From NCBI GenBank assembly GCA_038229875.1, contig JBBROA010000027.1, positions 1 to 37,231 on the forward strand: DNA of 37,231 bases, read 5' to 3'. The notes beneath the pieces were generated by a model. The model searched no databases. It saw nothing but the letters and a program-made list of their open reading frames with translations, and had not been told where the DNA came from. The position numbers were made by a program, and so were the translations under genes. Origin of the DNA: JALYUA01 sp038229875 (GTDB taxonomy: Bacteria > Acidobacteriota > Thermoanaerobaculia > UBA5066 > Gp7-AA6). Every line of letters starts with the position of its first letter. The first letter of the stretch is position 1. Shown here one piece after another: positions 1 to 7,571 of this stretch.

Positions 1-2835
1 GCCGGGGACCGGGCCGAGCCGCTGTCCCTTTCCCTCGTGACCCCGGCGGACGGAGTCGAACACCTCGAGATCCGTTTGCGCAGTTCGGCGTCCGTTGCCG
101 GGACCTACAGGCTCTCGCCCGGGTTCCCGAGGCCGCCGAGCGCGGAGGACGGCCGGCGTCTCGTGGCGGAAGCGCTCCGGGGCGAAGCGGACCGCCTGCT
201 CGTGCGAAGGTCTGCCGAGACGTCGAAGCAGGCCGTGGAAAAGTACGAAAGCTCGCTGAGCGTCTGGCGGGAGATCGCCGACCGGCGCGAGGAGGCCTCG
301 ACGCTCGCCCGGTTGAGCGACGCGCTTTCACTCCTCGGTGACCTCCGCCAGGCCCTGGTACGCGCTCAAGAAGCGTTGGCGCTCTGGCGGCTCGAGGGAG
401 ACCGGCGCGGCGAAGCGTCCGCGCTCGGGAAGCTCGGGCTGGCGCACTCCGAGGTGGGTGAACAGCGGCGGGCCCTCGAGTATCTGGCCGAGGCGCTCGC
501 ACTGTACCGAGCCGACTTTGACTCGCGCGGCCAGGCGGAGACGCTCAATGACATCGCCGTCGCAGAGGGCGGTCTCGGAAACCTTCCCGAGGCGGTGGTC
601 CGCTATACGGAAGCGATGAGCTTCGCGGAGGCCGCCGGCGATCGGCTTGGAGTCGCGACGATCTTGAAAAACCGCGCCGTCGACTATCTCGGACTGGGAG
701 AGCCGGACCGGGCGCTCGCGGATCTTCGGGACGCTCTCGGCCGTTTCCGGGCGCTCGGGAGCCGCCGGGAGGAGGGCGTCGCCCTTTACTCGATTGGAAA
801 CATCTTTCTCGATCGCAACGACTTGCCAAGGGCGCTGCGGGAATACGCGCTCGCCCTCGACCTTCTCCGCGAAGCGGGGGACAAGCGCTTTCAGGGATTC
901 ACTCTCAATCACACGGGTCTAGCGCGCCTCGCCGGAGGAGATCCGGAATCCGCCCTGCGGGACTTCGACCTCTCTCGTGAGCTCCTGCATGCCTGCGATG
1001 ACCAGCGGGGCGAGGCGATGGTGCTCACGAACAGCGGTGCCGCCTATCTTGCCAGGGGCGACTTCGCCGGGGCCCGGGAGAGGCTTCGCGAGGCTCTCCC
1101 GCGCGTCCGCGCTTCGGCGGATCGAATCCACGAAGCCATGACGCTGATGCATCTGGCCCGTGCCGAGCGGGGACTCGGGGACCTCGACACGTCCAGGGCG
1201 CTGATCGAGGACGCGCTGCGCCTCACGGAATCGCTTCGCGGATCCATCCCCGGGGTGGGCGAGCGGGCGGCGTTCATGGCAAAGACACACGAGCGTTACG
1301 ACCTGTTGATCGACGTCCTCATGGACCTTCACCGAAAGCATCCGAACGGGGGATGGGACGCCGAGGCGCTGCATGCCAGCGAGCGAGCGAAGGCGCGCAG
1401 CCTGATCGAGCTACTGGCTGGAGCCCGCATCGACCTGAAAGAGGGGATCGACGAGACGCTTCTCGCGCAAGAGCGGTCCATGGAGACCCGGCTCGAGGCC
1501 GGGCGCCGGGAGGAACAGCGGCGGCTGGCAGGAGCCCCGGGGCCCGAACCGCCGCCTTCCCGCGCGCTGGACGCGCTTCTGACGGAATACGAGGATCTGC
1601 AGGGACGGCTGAGAGCGGTCAGCCCTCGCTTCATGGCACTCGCGCGTCCCCGTCCGCTGGCGTTGAAAGAAATCCGCGATCAGGTCCTCGACAACGACAC
1701 CCTCCTCCTCGAGTACTCGCTCGGGGAGGAGCGAAGCTATTTGTGGGCGGTGACAACCGACGGACTGACGACCCATCAGCTGCCGGCCCGCGCGGTGATC
1801 GAAGCGGCGGCCCACCGCCTTTACCGGTCGTGGAGCGGCGGAGGGAGCGGCGATGCGGAAGGGGTCCGGAGAGCGTCTGATTTGAGCCGCGTCCTCCTCG
1901 GTCCGGTCGCAGGCGAGCTCACGAAAAAACGACTGGCCATCGTGGTGGAAGGCGCGCTCCTCTACGTGCCTTTCGCGGCGCTTCCGATACCCTCCACGGG
2001 CGGCGGGTCGCATTCTCTCGGCCCTCTCGTCGGGGAGCACGAGCTGGTGAGTCTTCCCTCGGCGACGACGCTCGCGGTTCTGCGACTCGGCGCATCCGGC
2101 CGGACTCCTCCCGAACGGCGCCTGGCTGTGCTTGCGGACCCCGTATTCAGCCGCGAGGATCCTCGCGTGCTTGGCACGCACCACTCCTCCCGCCCAACAC
2201 CTGCCGCCTCGGCCGACGCGCTCTCCCGATCGATGCGGGACACGGGGGTTCCAGGCCTCGAGCGCCTTGCCGGGAGCCGCCGCGAAGCGGAGGCAATCAC
2301 TGAGCTCGCGGGGCGGAAAGAGACGTTCGAGGCGCTCGATTTTCACGCGAGCCGCGTGGCGGCCCTCGGGCCGGAGGTTTCGAGTGCGCGCATCGTGCAC
2401 TTCGCCAGCCACGCCCTCCTGGATGCGCACCATCCAGAGCTCTCGGGGATTGTGCTGTCGCTGGTCGACGAGCGCGGCCGTCCGGCGGACGGATTCCTGC
2501 AGACACGGGACATATACAAGCTCCGGCTGTCGGCAGACCTCGTCGTTCTCTCCGCCTGCGAAACAGCCCTCGGAAAAGAAGTCCGCGGCGAGGGGCTCCT
2601 GGGAATCTCGCGCGGTTTCATGTATGCGGGCGCGCCCCGGATCATCGCAAGCCTCTGGAGAGTGCCGGACCGCGCCACATCCGATCTGATGAAGGACTTT
2701 TACCGTGGCATCCTGGTGAAAGGCCTTCGGCCCGCCGACGCCCTGCGCGCCGCCCAGATTGCGGTCCGAGGGGACAAGCGCTGGTCGTCGCCTTTTTACT
2801 GGGCCGCCTTCGTTCTGCAGGGCGACTGGAACTGA
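1..2835 (+). CDS. TPR-CHAT caspase-like protease (5' end cut by window)
   Basis: The reading frame is open to the first base of the window, so the true N-terminus lies upstream; GTG at 37 is only the first internal candidate. Residue numbers here count from 37. About residues 50-430 are tandem TPR helices recognisable by repeated A..Y..AL.l.r. patterns, then a helical linker, then a C-terminal CHAT (caspase HetF associated with TPRs) domain. The expected catalytic dyad is present: His792 in FASHALLD and Cys841 in LSACETALG, followed by the family-typical GLLGISRGFMYAGAP and SLWRVPD motifs. CHAT proteins are cysteine proteases of the caspase/separase clan. No signal peptide is visible, though the N-terminus is missing. 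It is the first gene of an operon: its TGA is one base from the GTG of an ECF sigma factor, followed by an anti-sigma factor, which suggests a role in controlling that sigma factor. Family assignment is secure; the substrate is inferred. Confidence 0.93.
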   Translation, partial: AGDRAEPLSLSLVTPADGVEHLEIRLRSSASVAGTYRLSPGFPRPPSAEDGRRLVAEALRGEADRLLVRRSAETSKQAVEKYESSLSVWREIADRREEASTLARLSDALSLLGDLRQALVRAQEALALWRLEGDRRGEASALGKLGLAHSEVGEQRRALEYLAEALALYRADFDSRGQAETLNDIAVAEGGLGNLPEAVVRYTEAMSFAEAAGDRLGVATILKNRAVDYLGLGEPDRALADLRDALGRFRALGSRREEGVALYSIGNIFLDRNDLPRALREYALALDLLREAGDKRFQGFTLNHTGLARLAGGDPESALRDFDLSRELLHACDDQRGEAMVLTNSGAAYLARGDFAGARERLREALPRVRASADRIHEAMTLMHLARAERGLGDLDTSRALIEDALRLTESLRGSIPGVGERAAFMAKTHERYDLLIDVLMDLHRKHPNGGWDAEALHASERAKARSLIELLAGARIDLKEGIDETLLAQERSMETRLEAGRREEQRRLAGAPGPEPPPSRALDALLTEYEDLQGRLRAVSPRFMALARPRPLALKEIRDQVLDNDTLLLEYSLGEERSYLWAVTTDGLTTHQLPARAVIEAAAHRLYRSWSGGGSGDAEGVRRASDLSRVLLGPVAGELTKKRLAIVVEGALLYVPFAALPIPSTGGGSHSLGPLVGEHELVSLPSATTLAVLRLGASGRTPPERRLAVLADPVFSREDPRVLGTHHSSRPTPAASADALSRSMRDTGVPGLERLAGSRREAEAITELAGRKETFEALDFHASRVAALGPEVSSARIVHFASHALLDAHHPELSGIVLSLVDERGRPADGFLQTRDIYKLRLSADLVVLSACETALGKEVRGEGLLGISRGFMYAGAPRIIASLWRVPDRATSDLMKDFYRGILVKGLRPADALRAAQIAVRGDKRWSSPFYWAAFVLQGDWN

Positions 2836-2836
2836 C

Positions 2837-3448
2837 GTGCCCGTACCGAGCGCGACTGCAGTCGACCCCGGGGACAGCGCGGCCGCGCTGGTAGGCCGGA
2901 TCCGTGAGGGAGACAGCGGCGCGGAGACGGAGCTGGTCGAGCGATACCGTCGGGGCATCGGGATCATCCTCCGCGCCGAGAGCAGCAACGCGGCGGCGGT
3001 TGACGATCTCTTTCAGGAAACGTTCCGAATCGCGTTCGAGAAAATTCGCCAGGGAGACGTCCGCGACCCGCGGAGGCTCTCCGGGTTCATTTGCTCGCTC
3101 GCGCGCAATCTGGTGACCGACCACTTCCGAAGGGTTGCCGCGCGGCGGACCACGGGAGACCTTAAACTGGGCGACATCGCCAGCGGTCGCGCCGATCCGC
3201 TCGAGACTCTGCTCCGCAGCGAAAGGGGCGAGTTCGTGAGGCAGGTCCTTTCAGAAATGCCGTCTGACCGCGACCGCCAGATGCTCTTCCGCTTTTACGT
3301 CGCCGAAGACGAGAAAGATGCGATTTGCCGGGATCTGGACCTGACGAGTCTCCATTTCAATCGGGTCCTGTTTCGTGCCCGTGAGAGATACAGGGACCTC
3401 TATCTGGAGAGGGCCGGGAGCAGAAACAATCCTCGTGAGGCGGGATAA
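2837..3448 (+). CDS. ECF-type RNA polymerase sigma factor
   Basis: The 203-residue product has both sigma modules. Region 2 includes DDLFQETFRIAFEKI and the region 2.4-like FICSLARNLVTDHFRR. Region 4 starts at LPSDRDRQMLFRFYV and ends in a helix-turn-helix (ICRDLDLTSLHFNRVLFRARER). I chose GTG at 2837 because it follows the CHAT gene stop (TGA 2833-2835) by one base, and homology begins shortly after it; upstream codons read through the CHAT gene in another frame. The stop TAA overlaps the next gene's ATG (TAATG), so translation is probably coupled. ECF sigma factors redirect RNA polymerase to a small regulon and are held inactive by a partner anti-sigma factor, which is presumably the next product. 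Which promoters it recognises cannot be seen. Confidence 0.93.
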   Translation: MPVPSATAVDPGDSAAALVGRIREGDSGAETELVERYRRGIGIILRAESSNAAAVDDLFQETFRIAFEKIRQGDVRDPRRLSGFICSLARNLVTDHFRRVAARRTTGDLKLGDIASGRADPLETLLRSERGEFVRQVLSEMPSDRDRQMLFRFYVAEDEKDAICRDLDLTSLHFNRVLFRARERYRDLYLERAGSRNNPREAG

Positions 3449-4281
3449 TGGGCGCCGGAGATGCACGTCTCATGGAGATGGATCATCAGGGACTCGAAGA
3501 GAATCAGACCGCGGACCGCTACTGGATGCGAAAGCTTCCGGACGCGGAACAACGGCCCTTTGAGGAGCATTTTGTCGATTGCCCCGTCTGCCTGGAAAGC
3601 CTCGAGACGGTGGAGCGCCTGCGCGGCGGTCTGAGGGAGCTTCCGCCCGGATTTACGGCGGCGGCCGCGGTGTCGTCCGCGAGGCCGATCGCTCGCGATC
3701 GTTTTGCGCCGAACCGAGCCCGTCCTCTCCTGACCTTTCTCGCGGCCGCCTGCTTCATCATCGCGACGGCGGCCTCGCTCTTTTTCTACGGTGAGGCGGG
3801 CCGCGCCCGGCGGGAAGTCGAGTCCAGCCGGCACGAATCGGAACGCGCCCGGCTTCGTCAGGCCGAGCTGGAACAGGCGCTTCAGAAGGAACGCGACAAC
3901 CGCGCGCTCCGGTCCGACGCCGTGGTCGGCGCCTTGAACGCGGCACCCCTGGCCGCTTCCGTCTTCACGCTCAACCTCACGCGAGGCGCTTCGTCGGAAC
4001 CGGGGGATCGCGTGGTGCTTCCGGAGTCTCCCGCCTGGGTCGTGCTGCTTTTCGACCAGCCGGACCAGGCGAATGTCCGCAAATACCGCGTCCGAACTTC
4101 GACGGCAGAAGGGCATCCCGTTGGCGATCCGGTGACGGCGGGCGCCGCTTCGGGCGGAATGCTGGCGGTCAGCCTCCCTTCGAGCCTTCTCGCGGCCGGT
4201 GACTACCGGCTCGCGGTGGAAGACGCGGCCTCCGGGCATCTGCTGGCGACGTACCGCTTCCGAGCCATCTCGAAGCCCTGA
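3448..4281 (+). CDS. Membrane anti-sigma factor with zinc-finger motif
   Basis: The 277-residue product has an N-terminal cytosolic segment with an HxxxCxxC motif (His41, Cys45, Cys48) in the context FEEHFVDCPVC, typical of zf-HC2/ZAS anti-sigma domains that clamp ECF sigma factors. One transmembrane helix lies at about residues 93-114, then a charged coiled coil at about 118-151 (REVESSRHESERARLRQAEL). A C-terminal extracytoplasmic beta-rich domain ends in GDYRLAVEDAASGHLLATYRF. The ATG overlaps the sigma stop codon. Topology suggests that an envelope signal, or cleavage, controls release of the sigma factor. The upstream CHAT protein is a candidate protease acting on the cytosolic side; this is inference. 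ATG codons at 3472 and 3478 are alternative starts. Confidence 0.85.
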   Translation: MGAGDARLMEMDHQGLEENQTADRYWMRKLPDAEQRPFEEHFVDCPVCLESLETVERLRGGLRELPPGFTAAAAVSSARPIARDRFAPNRARPLLTFLAAACFIIATAASLFFYGEAGRARREVESSRHESERARLRQAELEQALQKERDNRALRSDAVVGALNAAPLAASVFTLNLTRGASSEPGDRVVLPESPAWVVLLFDQPDQANVRKYRVRTSTAEGHPVGDPVTAGAASGGMLAVSLPSSLLAAGDYRLAVEDAASGHLLATYRFRAISKP

Positions 4282-4433
4282 GGGCCGGGGCCTTCCCCCC
4301 GAAGTTCCTTTCGAGAAATTGCCTTGGCCGGGTGAGATAGCTCGCCTCCCTTCCCCACTTCGCTAACCAGAGAGTCCAGTCGACGGCCGTGTACCGCGGC
4401 CCGCTCACCTCGGACTAAAACAAGGAGTGGTGT

Positions 4434-5735
4434 ATGTCCAGGGGAACCGGAGGGATCGGGGGCAATCGGCGTGTTTCGGCACTGCGGCGGATCTCGGGCG
4501 TTGCGGTCATGGGGATGGCGCTCGCGGGCGCGGCGGGAGCTCAGTCGTTTACCCAGTATCCGATCAGCGGGGACGGGGTCGGTATCGCCAACGGACCGGA
4601 CGGGAACATCTGGTTCACCGAAAGAAACGCCGGCAAGATCGGCCGCATCACGCCTTCGGGCGGAGTCACGGAGTTTTCGATCCCGACCGCCAGCAGCGAA
4701 CCCAGTTCGATTACCCGGGGGCCCGACGGAAACCTCTGGTTCACCGAGGGCGCCGGCAAGATCGGCCGGATCACAACGGCGGGAGCCGTGACCGAATATC
4801 CCCTTTCGAATACCTCCTCGACGCCGAGCTCGATCGTCCTCGGGTCGGACGGCAATCTCTGGTTCACAGAATTTGCCCTGGGCAAGATCGGGCGCATCAC
4901 TCCGGCCGGCGCGATCACCGAGTTCCAGACTCCCTCCGACCCCGCTTTCATCGCGCCGGGCAGCGATGGGAACCTCTGGTTCACGGAGAGACTCGGAAAC
5001 CACGTGGACCGGATCACGCCGGGCGGTGTGATTACGCAATTTCCGACGTTGACGATGAGCCGTCTCTATGCGATCACCGGAGGCGCGGATGGAAACCTCT
5101 GGTTCAATAGCGATTCCGACAACAAGATCGGGCGCATCACGACCGCTGGAGTTGTCACCGAGTTCAACCTCCCCGGCACGGCCCGCGGTCAGGGTCTGAC
5201 TGCCGGCCCCGATGGCAACATCTGGAGCACGGGAGACCACGAGATCGCGCGGATCACGACCGCCGGCGCCGTCACTGAGTTCCCCATTCCCGGCAGCGGC
5301 GGTGAAGTCGAGGGAATCGTCAGCGGTCCCGACGGCAACCTCTGGTTTGCCGAAACGGACAACAAGATCGGGCGTTTCAGCCTGGGACTCTGCACGGGGT
5401 CGGCGACCAGTCTCTGCCTGAACAACGGCCGGTTTCGTGTCACCACAACCTGGCAGACGGCCACCGGTTCCGGCGTCGGGAACGCCGTGTCTCTGACGTC
5501 GGATACCGGATACTTCTGGTTTTTCAGCGCCAACAACGTCGAGATGGTCATCAAGGTCGTCAACGGCTGCGGTTTCAACTCTCGCTACTGGGCTTTCGCC
5601 GGAGGCCTGACGAACGTCAGCGTGACGATGACGGTCACCGACACCCAGTCGGGGACCGTGAAGACGTACGTGAATCCGCAGGGCGTTGCGTTTCAACCGA
5701 TTCAGGACACGGCCGCATTCGCGACCTGTCCCTGA
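4434..5735 (+). CDS. Secreted Vgb-like (streptogramin lyase-like) beta-propeller protein
   Basis: The 433-residue protein begins with a long signal peptide (hydrophobic core GVAVMGMALAGAAGA, likely cleavage near AQS). It is followed by about seven blade repeats of the form GPDGNLWFTE...KIGRIT..G.VTEF, the pattern of the Vgb/NHL propeller family. The last 100 or so residues form a separate domain (CLNNGRFRVTTTWQ...GYFWFFSANNVEMVIKVVNGC...YWAF) often attached to Acidobacterial secreted propellers. Virginiamycin B lyase activity should not be assumed: I cannot confirm the Vgb catalytic histidine and glutamate, and most relatives are non-enzymatic. AAGGAG at 4422-4427 sits six bases before the ATG and fixes the start. 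It stands alone, with a terminator downstream. Confidence 0.85.
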   Translation: MSRGTGGIGGNRRVSALRRISGVAVMGMALAGAAGAQSFTQYPISGDGVGIANGPDGNIWFTERNAGKIGRITPSGGVTEFSIPTASSEPSSITRGPDGNLWFTEGAGKIGRITTAGAVTEYPLSNTSSTPSSIVLGSDGNLWFTEFALGKIGRITPAGAITEFQTPSDPAFIAPGSDGNLWFTERLGNHVDRITPGGVITQFPTLTMSRLYAITGGADGNLWFNSDSDNKIGRITTAGVVTEFNLPGTARGQGLTAGPDGNIWSTGDHEIARITTAGAVTEFPIPGSGGEVEGIVSGPDGNLWFAETDNKIGRFSLGLCTGSATSLCLNNGRFRVTTTWQTATGSGVGNAVSLTSDTGYFWFFSANNVEMVIKVVNGCGFNSRYWAFAGGLTNVSVTMTVTDTQSGTVKTYVNPQGVAFQPIQDTAAFATCP

Positions 5736-5756
5736 CGCCTCCAGGGTGATGTCTCA

Positions 5757-5796
5757 GAGAGGGGGCGGCCGGCTGGCGCCCCCTCTTCTCTTTGTC
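5757..5796 (+). terminator. Rho-independent terminator after the Vgb-like gene
   Basis: A nine-base-pair stem (GAGGGGGCG 5759-5767 with CGCCCCCTC 5777-5785) and a nine-base loop are followed by TTCTCTTTGT. It lies 23 bases after the stop codon of the Vgb-like gene. Confidence 0.75.
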
Positions 5797-5854
5797 ACTC
5801 GAGCGCGATCACGGGTTGGCGGTCAGGTCGCGCCCGGGAACCTATCGCGCTCGA

Positions 5855-5941
5855 CGCCCCCCGAACCCCCGAGGTCGACGGTTCGATCCTCCTGCTGGTC
5901 AAGCGGCGATGGGGTTGAAGAATACGCGTAGTGGGAAGTCA
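5855..5941. repeat. Partial tRNA-Ala-derived repeat unit (3' part)
   Basis: This stretch matches the second half of the unit seen complete at 7255-7424. It starts at the C-rich CGCCCCCCGAACCC run, contains the inverted tRNA piece GAGGTCGACGGTTCGATCC (5871-5889), and ends in the same GTGGGAAGTCA that abuts the next tRNA-Ala 3' end. The first half of the unit is missing. It is directly followed, head to tail, by the next unit at 5942. Confidence 0.8.
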
Positions 5942-6112
5942 TGGTGGAGCTGAACGGGATCGAACCGTCCCGCTGGCCCTTCGGGCCCTCGGGACACCGT
6001 CGCGCTCCATGAGCGGGGGGCGATGGCCCCCCGAACCCCCGGAGGTCGACGGTTCGATCCTCGTGGTGGTCGAGCGCCGATGTGACTATAGAAACCGTGT
6101 CGTGGGAAGTCT
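5942..6112. repeat. tRNA-Ala-derived repeat unit, copy with decayed tail
   Basis: The first 28 bases equal the last 28 bases of the tRNA-Ala gene at 7425-7452 (CCA end, discriminator, 3' acceptor strand, T-arm) in the same orientation. The first 99 bases are identical to the unit at 7255. From about 6042 the copy diverges, with one inserted G and then many substitutions, although the terminal GTGTCGTGGGAAGTC is still recognisable. The body holds three small hairpins (GGCCCTTCGGGCC, CGCTCCATGAGCG, GGGGGCGATGGCCCCC) and an inverted 19-base copy of the tRNA variable-loop/T-arm region, so the whole unit can fold back on itself. Confidence 0.88.
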
Positions 6113-6364
6113 TGGCAAATCTTGAGCTGAGTTCTCCCGTAGCATTCTTGCCTCTTCAATCTGCTTCAACGCCATCGCGAAATCTCGTTACGGTTCGTCC
6201 GGGTTGCTTCGGTGTACCCGGTTGCCGTATCGGTCGCGAGCTTGTCAGTCTCGATCTGAACAAGGCCGTGGAGTTGATGCTTAATCTATCTCGCGATCTC
6301 TGGAGTCTCCTGCAAGGAAAGGCGTGCCGATCATTTTACTCAGAGAGACACTCACCCTCAAACG

Positions 6365-6799
6365 CTACTGCTGCTCCCCTGCTTTACAGGCTCCCGTCCT
6401 CCGCCCCTTGGTCTGCTTCACATTGGTGACGCCGCCAGCCGTGAACGTCATCGTCGTCTCGGCGCTGTCGCCTCCATGAAACGTCGACTCAATAACGACG
6501 ACGGAGTCCTCTGCGCAGACCATCGTATATTTTAGGGTGTTCCCCTCGAGCTTGAAATTCTTGATCGCACACCCACTCTCCGATGACGCTTTTTCAATCT
6601 CGGCGCGGAGAATGGCCGGCGACCCATTGGACTTCGCCGCCTCCGCTGGTTTTATGCACACGCTCTTCGTAGTCGTCTTCCCGAAGGCAGTCAATGTATT
6701 TTCCCACCTGCCAGACCGTACCCTCTCCTGTGCATGCAGAGTAGTCGCCGTGCTTAGCGTGAGCAACATCACCGCCGTCGTTGTCCTGAGTCGGATCAT
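6365..6799 (-). CDS. DUF3617 family secreted protein
   Basis: The 144-residue product has a signal peptide (MIRLRTTTAVMLLTLSTATTLHA, cleavage near A-QE) and a small domain starting RVRSGRWENTLTAFGKTTTK. It contains a conserved cysteine pattern: VCIKPAE, SGCAIKNFKLEGN, MVCAEDS. The 'pG.We' opening, the C...gC...C spacing and the late STFHGGDSAETTMTF match DUF3617 proteins, periplasmic proteins of unknown role. An upstream in-frame ATG at 6883 would put about 28 non-conserved residues before the signal. AGAGGA precedes the ATG at 6799, which I prefer. Its codons are less GC-biased than the neighbours, in line with transfer into this tRNA locus. Confidence 0.8.
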   Translation of the reverse strand: MIRLRTTTAVMLLTLSTATTLHAQERVRSGRWENTLTAFGKTTTKSVCIKPAEAAKSNGSPAILRAEIEKASSESGCAIKNFKLEGNTLKYTMVCAEDSVVVIESTFHGGDSAETTMTFTAGGVTNVKQTKGRRTGACKAGEQQ

Positions 6800-6908
6800 T
6801 TGCGTTCCTCTGTTCTTGGTTGGGTTCCATCGCTGGTGGCTTCGAGACGCTTGAATGGCCACGAATATGACGTCGCCTGCCACATAAAAAGAATCGAGTC
6901 CAGGGTCG

Positions 6909-7154
6909 TCATTCGGGTTTCGCAGGTGTCGGCTGGTGTTCTCGTTTTCTAGGCGCGGGCTTGCGGGCGGGTCTCTTCTTCGGTCTTCCTTTACTACGAA
7001 ACATGCGCTGGGCTTCTCGGATTGCCCGCTCGACTCCCTTTGCTTCCCGGAGACGCTTCACCTGTGTGCGCTGGGTGGCGTTCAGACCCCTGAGGGCCGC
7101 CGCATCCCGAGATGGGCGAAAGGTAAACCGAAACGACCGAACATGCAAATCCAT
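6909..7154 (-). CDS. Small basic hypothetical protein
   Basis: This 81-residue reading frame has a helical middle (RTQVKRLREAKGVERAIREAQRM) and a very basic, proline-rich tail (KGRPKKRPARKPAPRKRE). It could bind nucleic acid, but no family is recognised. The ribosome-binding site is weak (GGTGGA). It lies upstream of, and in the same direction as, the DUF3617 gene inside the lower-GC insert. The low-complexity tail makes a chance ORF possible. Confidence 0.4.
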   Translation of the reverse strand: MDLHVRSFRFTFRPSRDAAALRGLNATQRTQVKRLREAKGVERAIREAQRMFRSKGRPKKRPARKPAPRKREHQPTPAKPE

Positions 7155-7210
7155 ATTCCACCGAGTTTCAAGAATCGCGTGGTGGAAATGAACCCCGAGG
7201 TGGACTCAAT

Positions 7211-7238
7211 GGGAAAAGAAAACCCGCCGAGGCGGGTT
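7211..7238 (-). terminator. Terminator downstream of the tRNA-Ala locus
   Basis: Inverted repeat AACCCGCC (7221-7228) and GGCGGGTT (7231-7238), followed on the minus strand by TTCTTTTCCC. It begins 17 bases beyond the outer tRNA-Ala 3'-end copy at 7255, a usual tRNA-to-terminator distance. It is 187 bases beyond the intact tRNA, so the intervening repeat unit would be co-transcribed with the tRNA. Confidence 0.7.
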
Positions 7239-7254
7239 AAGTTATTCGAGCTAT

Positions 7255-7424
7255 TGGTGGAGCTGAACGGGATCGAACCGTCCCGCTGGCCCTTCGGGCC
7301 CTCGGGACACCGTCGCGCTCCATGAGCGGGGGGCGATGGCCCCCCGAACCCCCGAGGTCGACGGTTCGATCCTCCTGCTGGTCAAGCGGCGATGGGGTTG
7401 AAGAATCCGTGTCGTGGGAAGTCA
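7255..7424. repeat. Complete 170-bp tRNA-Ala-derived repeat unit abutting tRNA-Ala
   Basis: The unit begins with 28 bases identical to the tRNA-Ala 3' end (7425-7452) and runs exactly to the CCA end of the intact tRNA. The arrangement is therefore 28-bp tRNA end, 142-bp body, then the real tRNA 3' end. The body contains hairpins and the inverted tRNA piece GAGGTCGACGGTTCGATCC (7353-7371). With GGATCGAACCGTC (7270-7282) that piece forms the arms of a large fold-back. The sequence 5' of the unit (CGAGCTAT) differs from that inside it, so the boundary at the tRNA CCA end is sharp. Confidence 0.9.
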
Positions 7425-7501
7425 TGGTGGAGCTGAACGGGATCGAACCGTCGACCTCCTGAATGCCATTCAGGCGCTCTCCCAAACTGAGCTACAGCCC
7501 C
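7425..7501 (-). tRNA. tRNA-Ala (anticodon GGC), CCA encoded
   Basis: The 77-nt gene folds as a full cloverleaf. The acceptor stem is GGGGCTG with CAGCTCC and carries the G3:U70 wobble that is the main alanine identity element. The D-stem is GCTC/GAGC, the anticodon stem CCTGA/TCAGG with loop ATGGCAT (anticodon GGC), and the T-stem GACGG/CCGTT with loop TTCGATC. The discriminator is A and CCA is genomically encoded. A TATCTT at 7524-7529 (minus strand) is a possible -10 box. The 3' 28 bases are repeated at 7255 and 5942. Confidence 0.97.
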
Positions 7502-7571
7502 GCGAATCGGCAGGAGGGCGGCAAAGATACCATGCCGTGGGCGCCCCGGGAAACGCGGCATAATCCGCCGC

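Larger units (their letters stand above)
6113..7254. other. Lower-GC insert between tRNA-Ala-derived repeats
   Basis: This 1.1 kb segment is visibly richer in A+T than its surroundings. It lies between a repeat unit ending near 6112 and one starting at 7255. It carries a DUF3617 gene, a small basic ORF and a terminator. I see no gene in 6113-6364. No integrase or transposase is present. The flanking tRNA-derived repeats suggest acquired DNA, but mobility is inferred. Confidence 0.5.

Noticed and set aside
1411..2988. 525-residue antisense frame opposite the CHAT gene
   Set aside because: Low-complexity composition without motifs; the plus-strand CHAT and sigma genes explain the region.
1..4281. 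A CRISPR-linked (Craspase-type) locus
   Set aside because: No repeat-spacer array, Cas7-11/gRAMP or Csx30-like gene is visible; only the CHAT/sigma logic is similar.
4434..5735. A streptogramin-inactivating lyase (resistance gene)
   Set aside because: Only the propeller repeats match; the extra C-terminal domain and unconfirmed catalytic residues make a resistance function unsupported.
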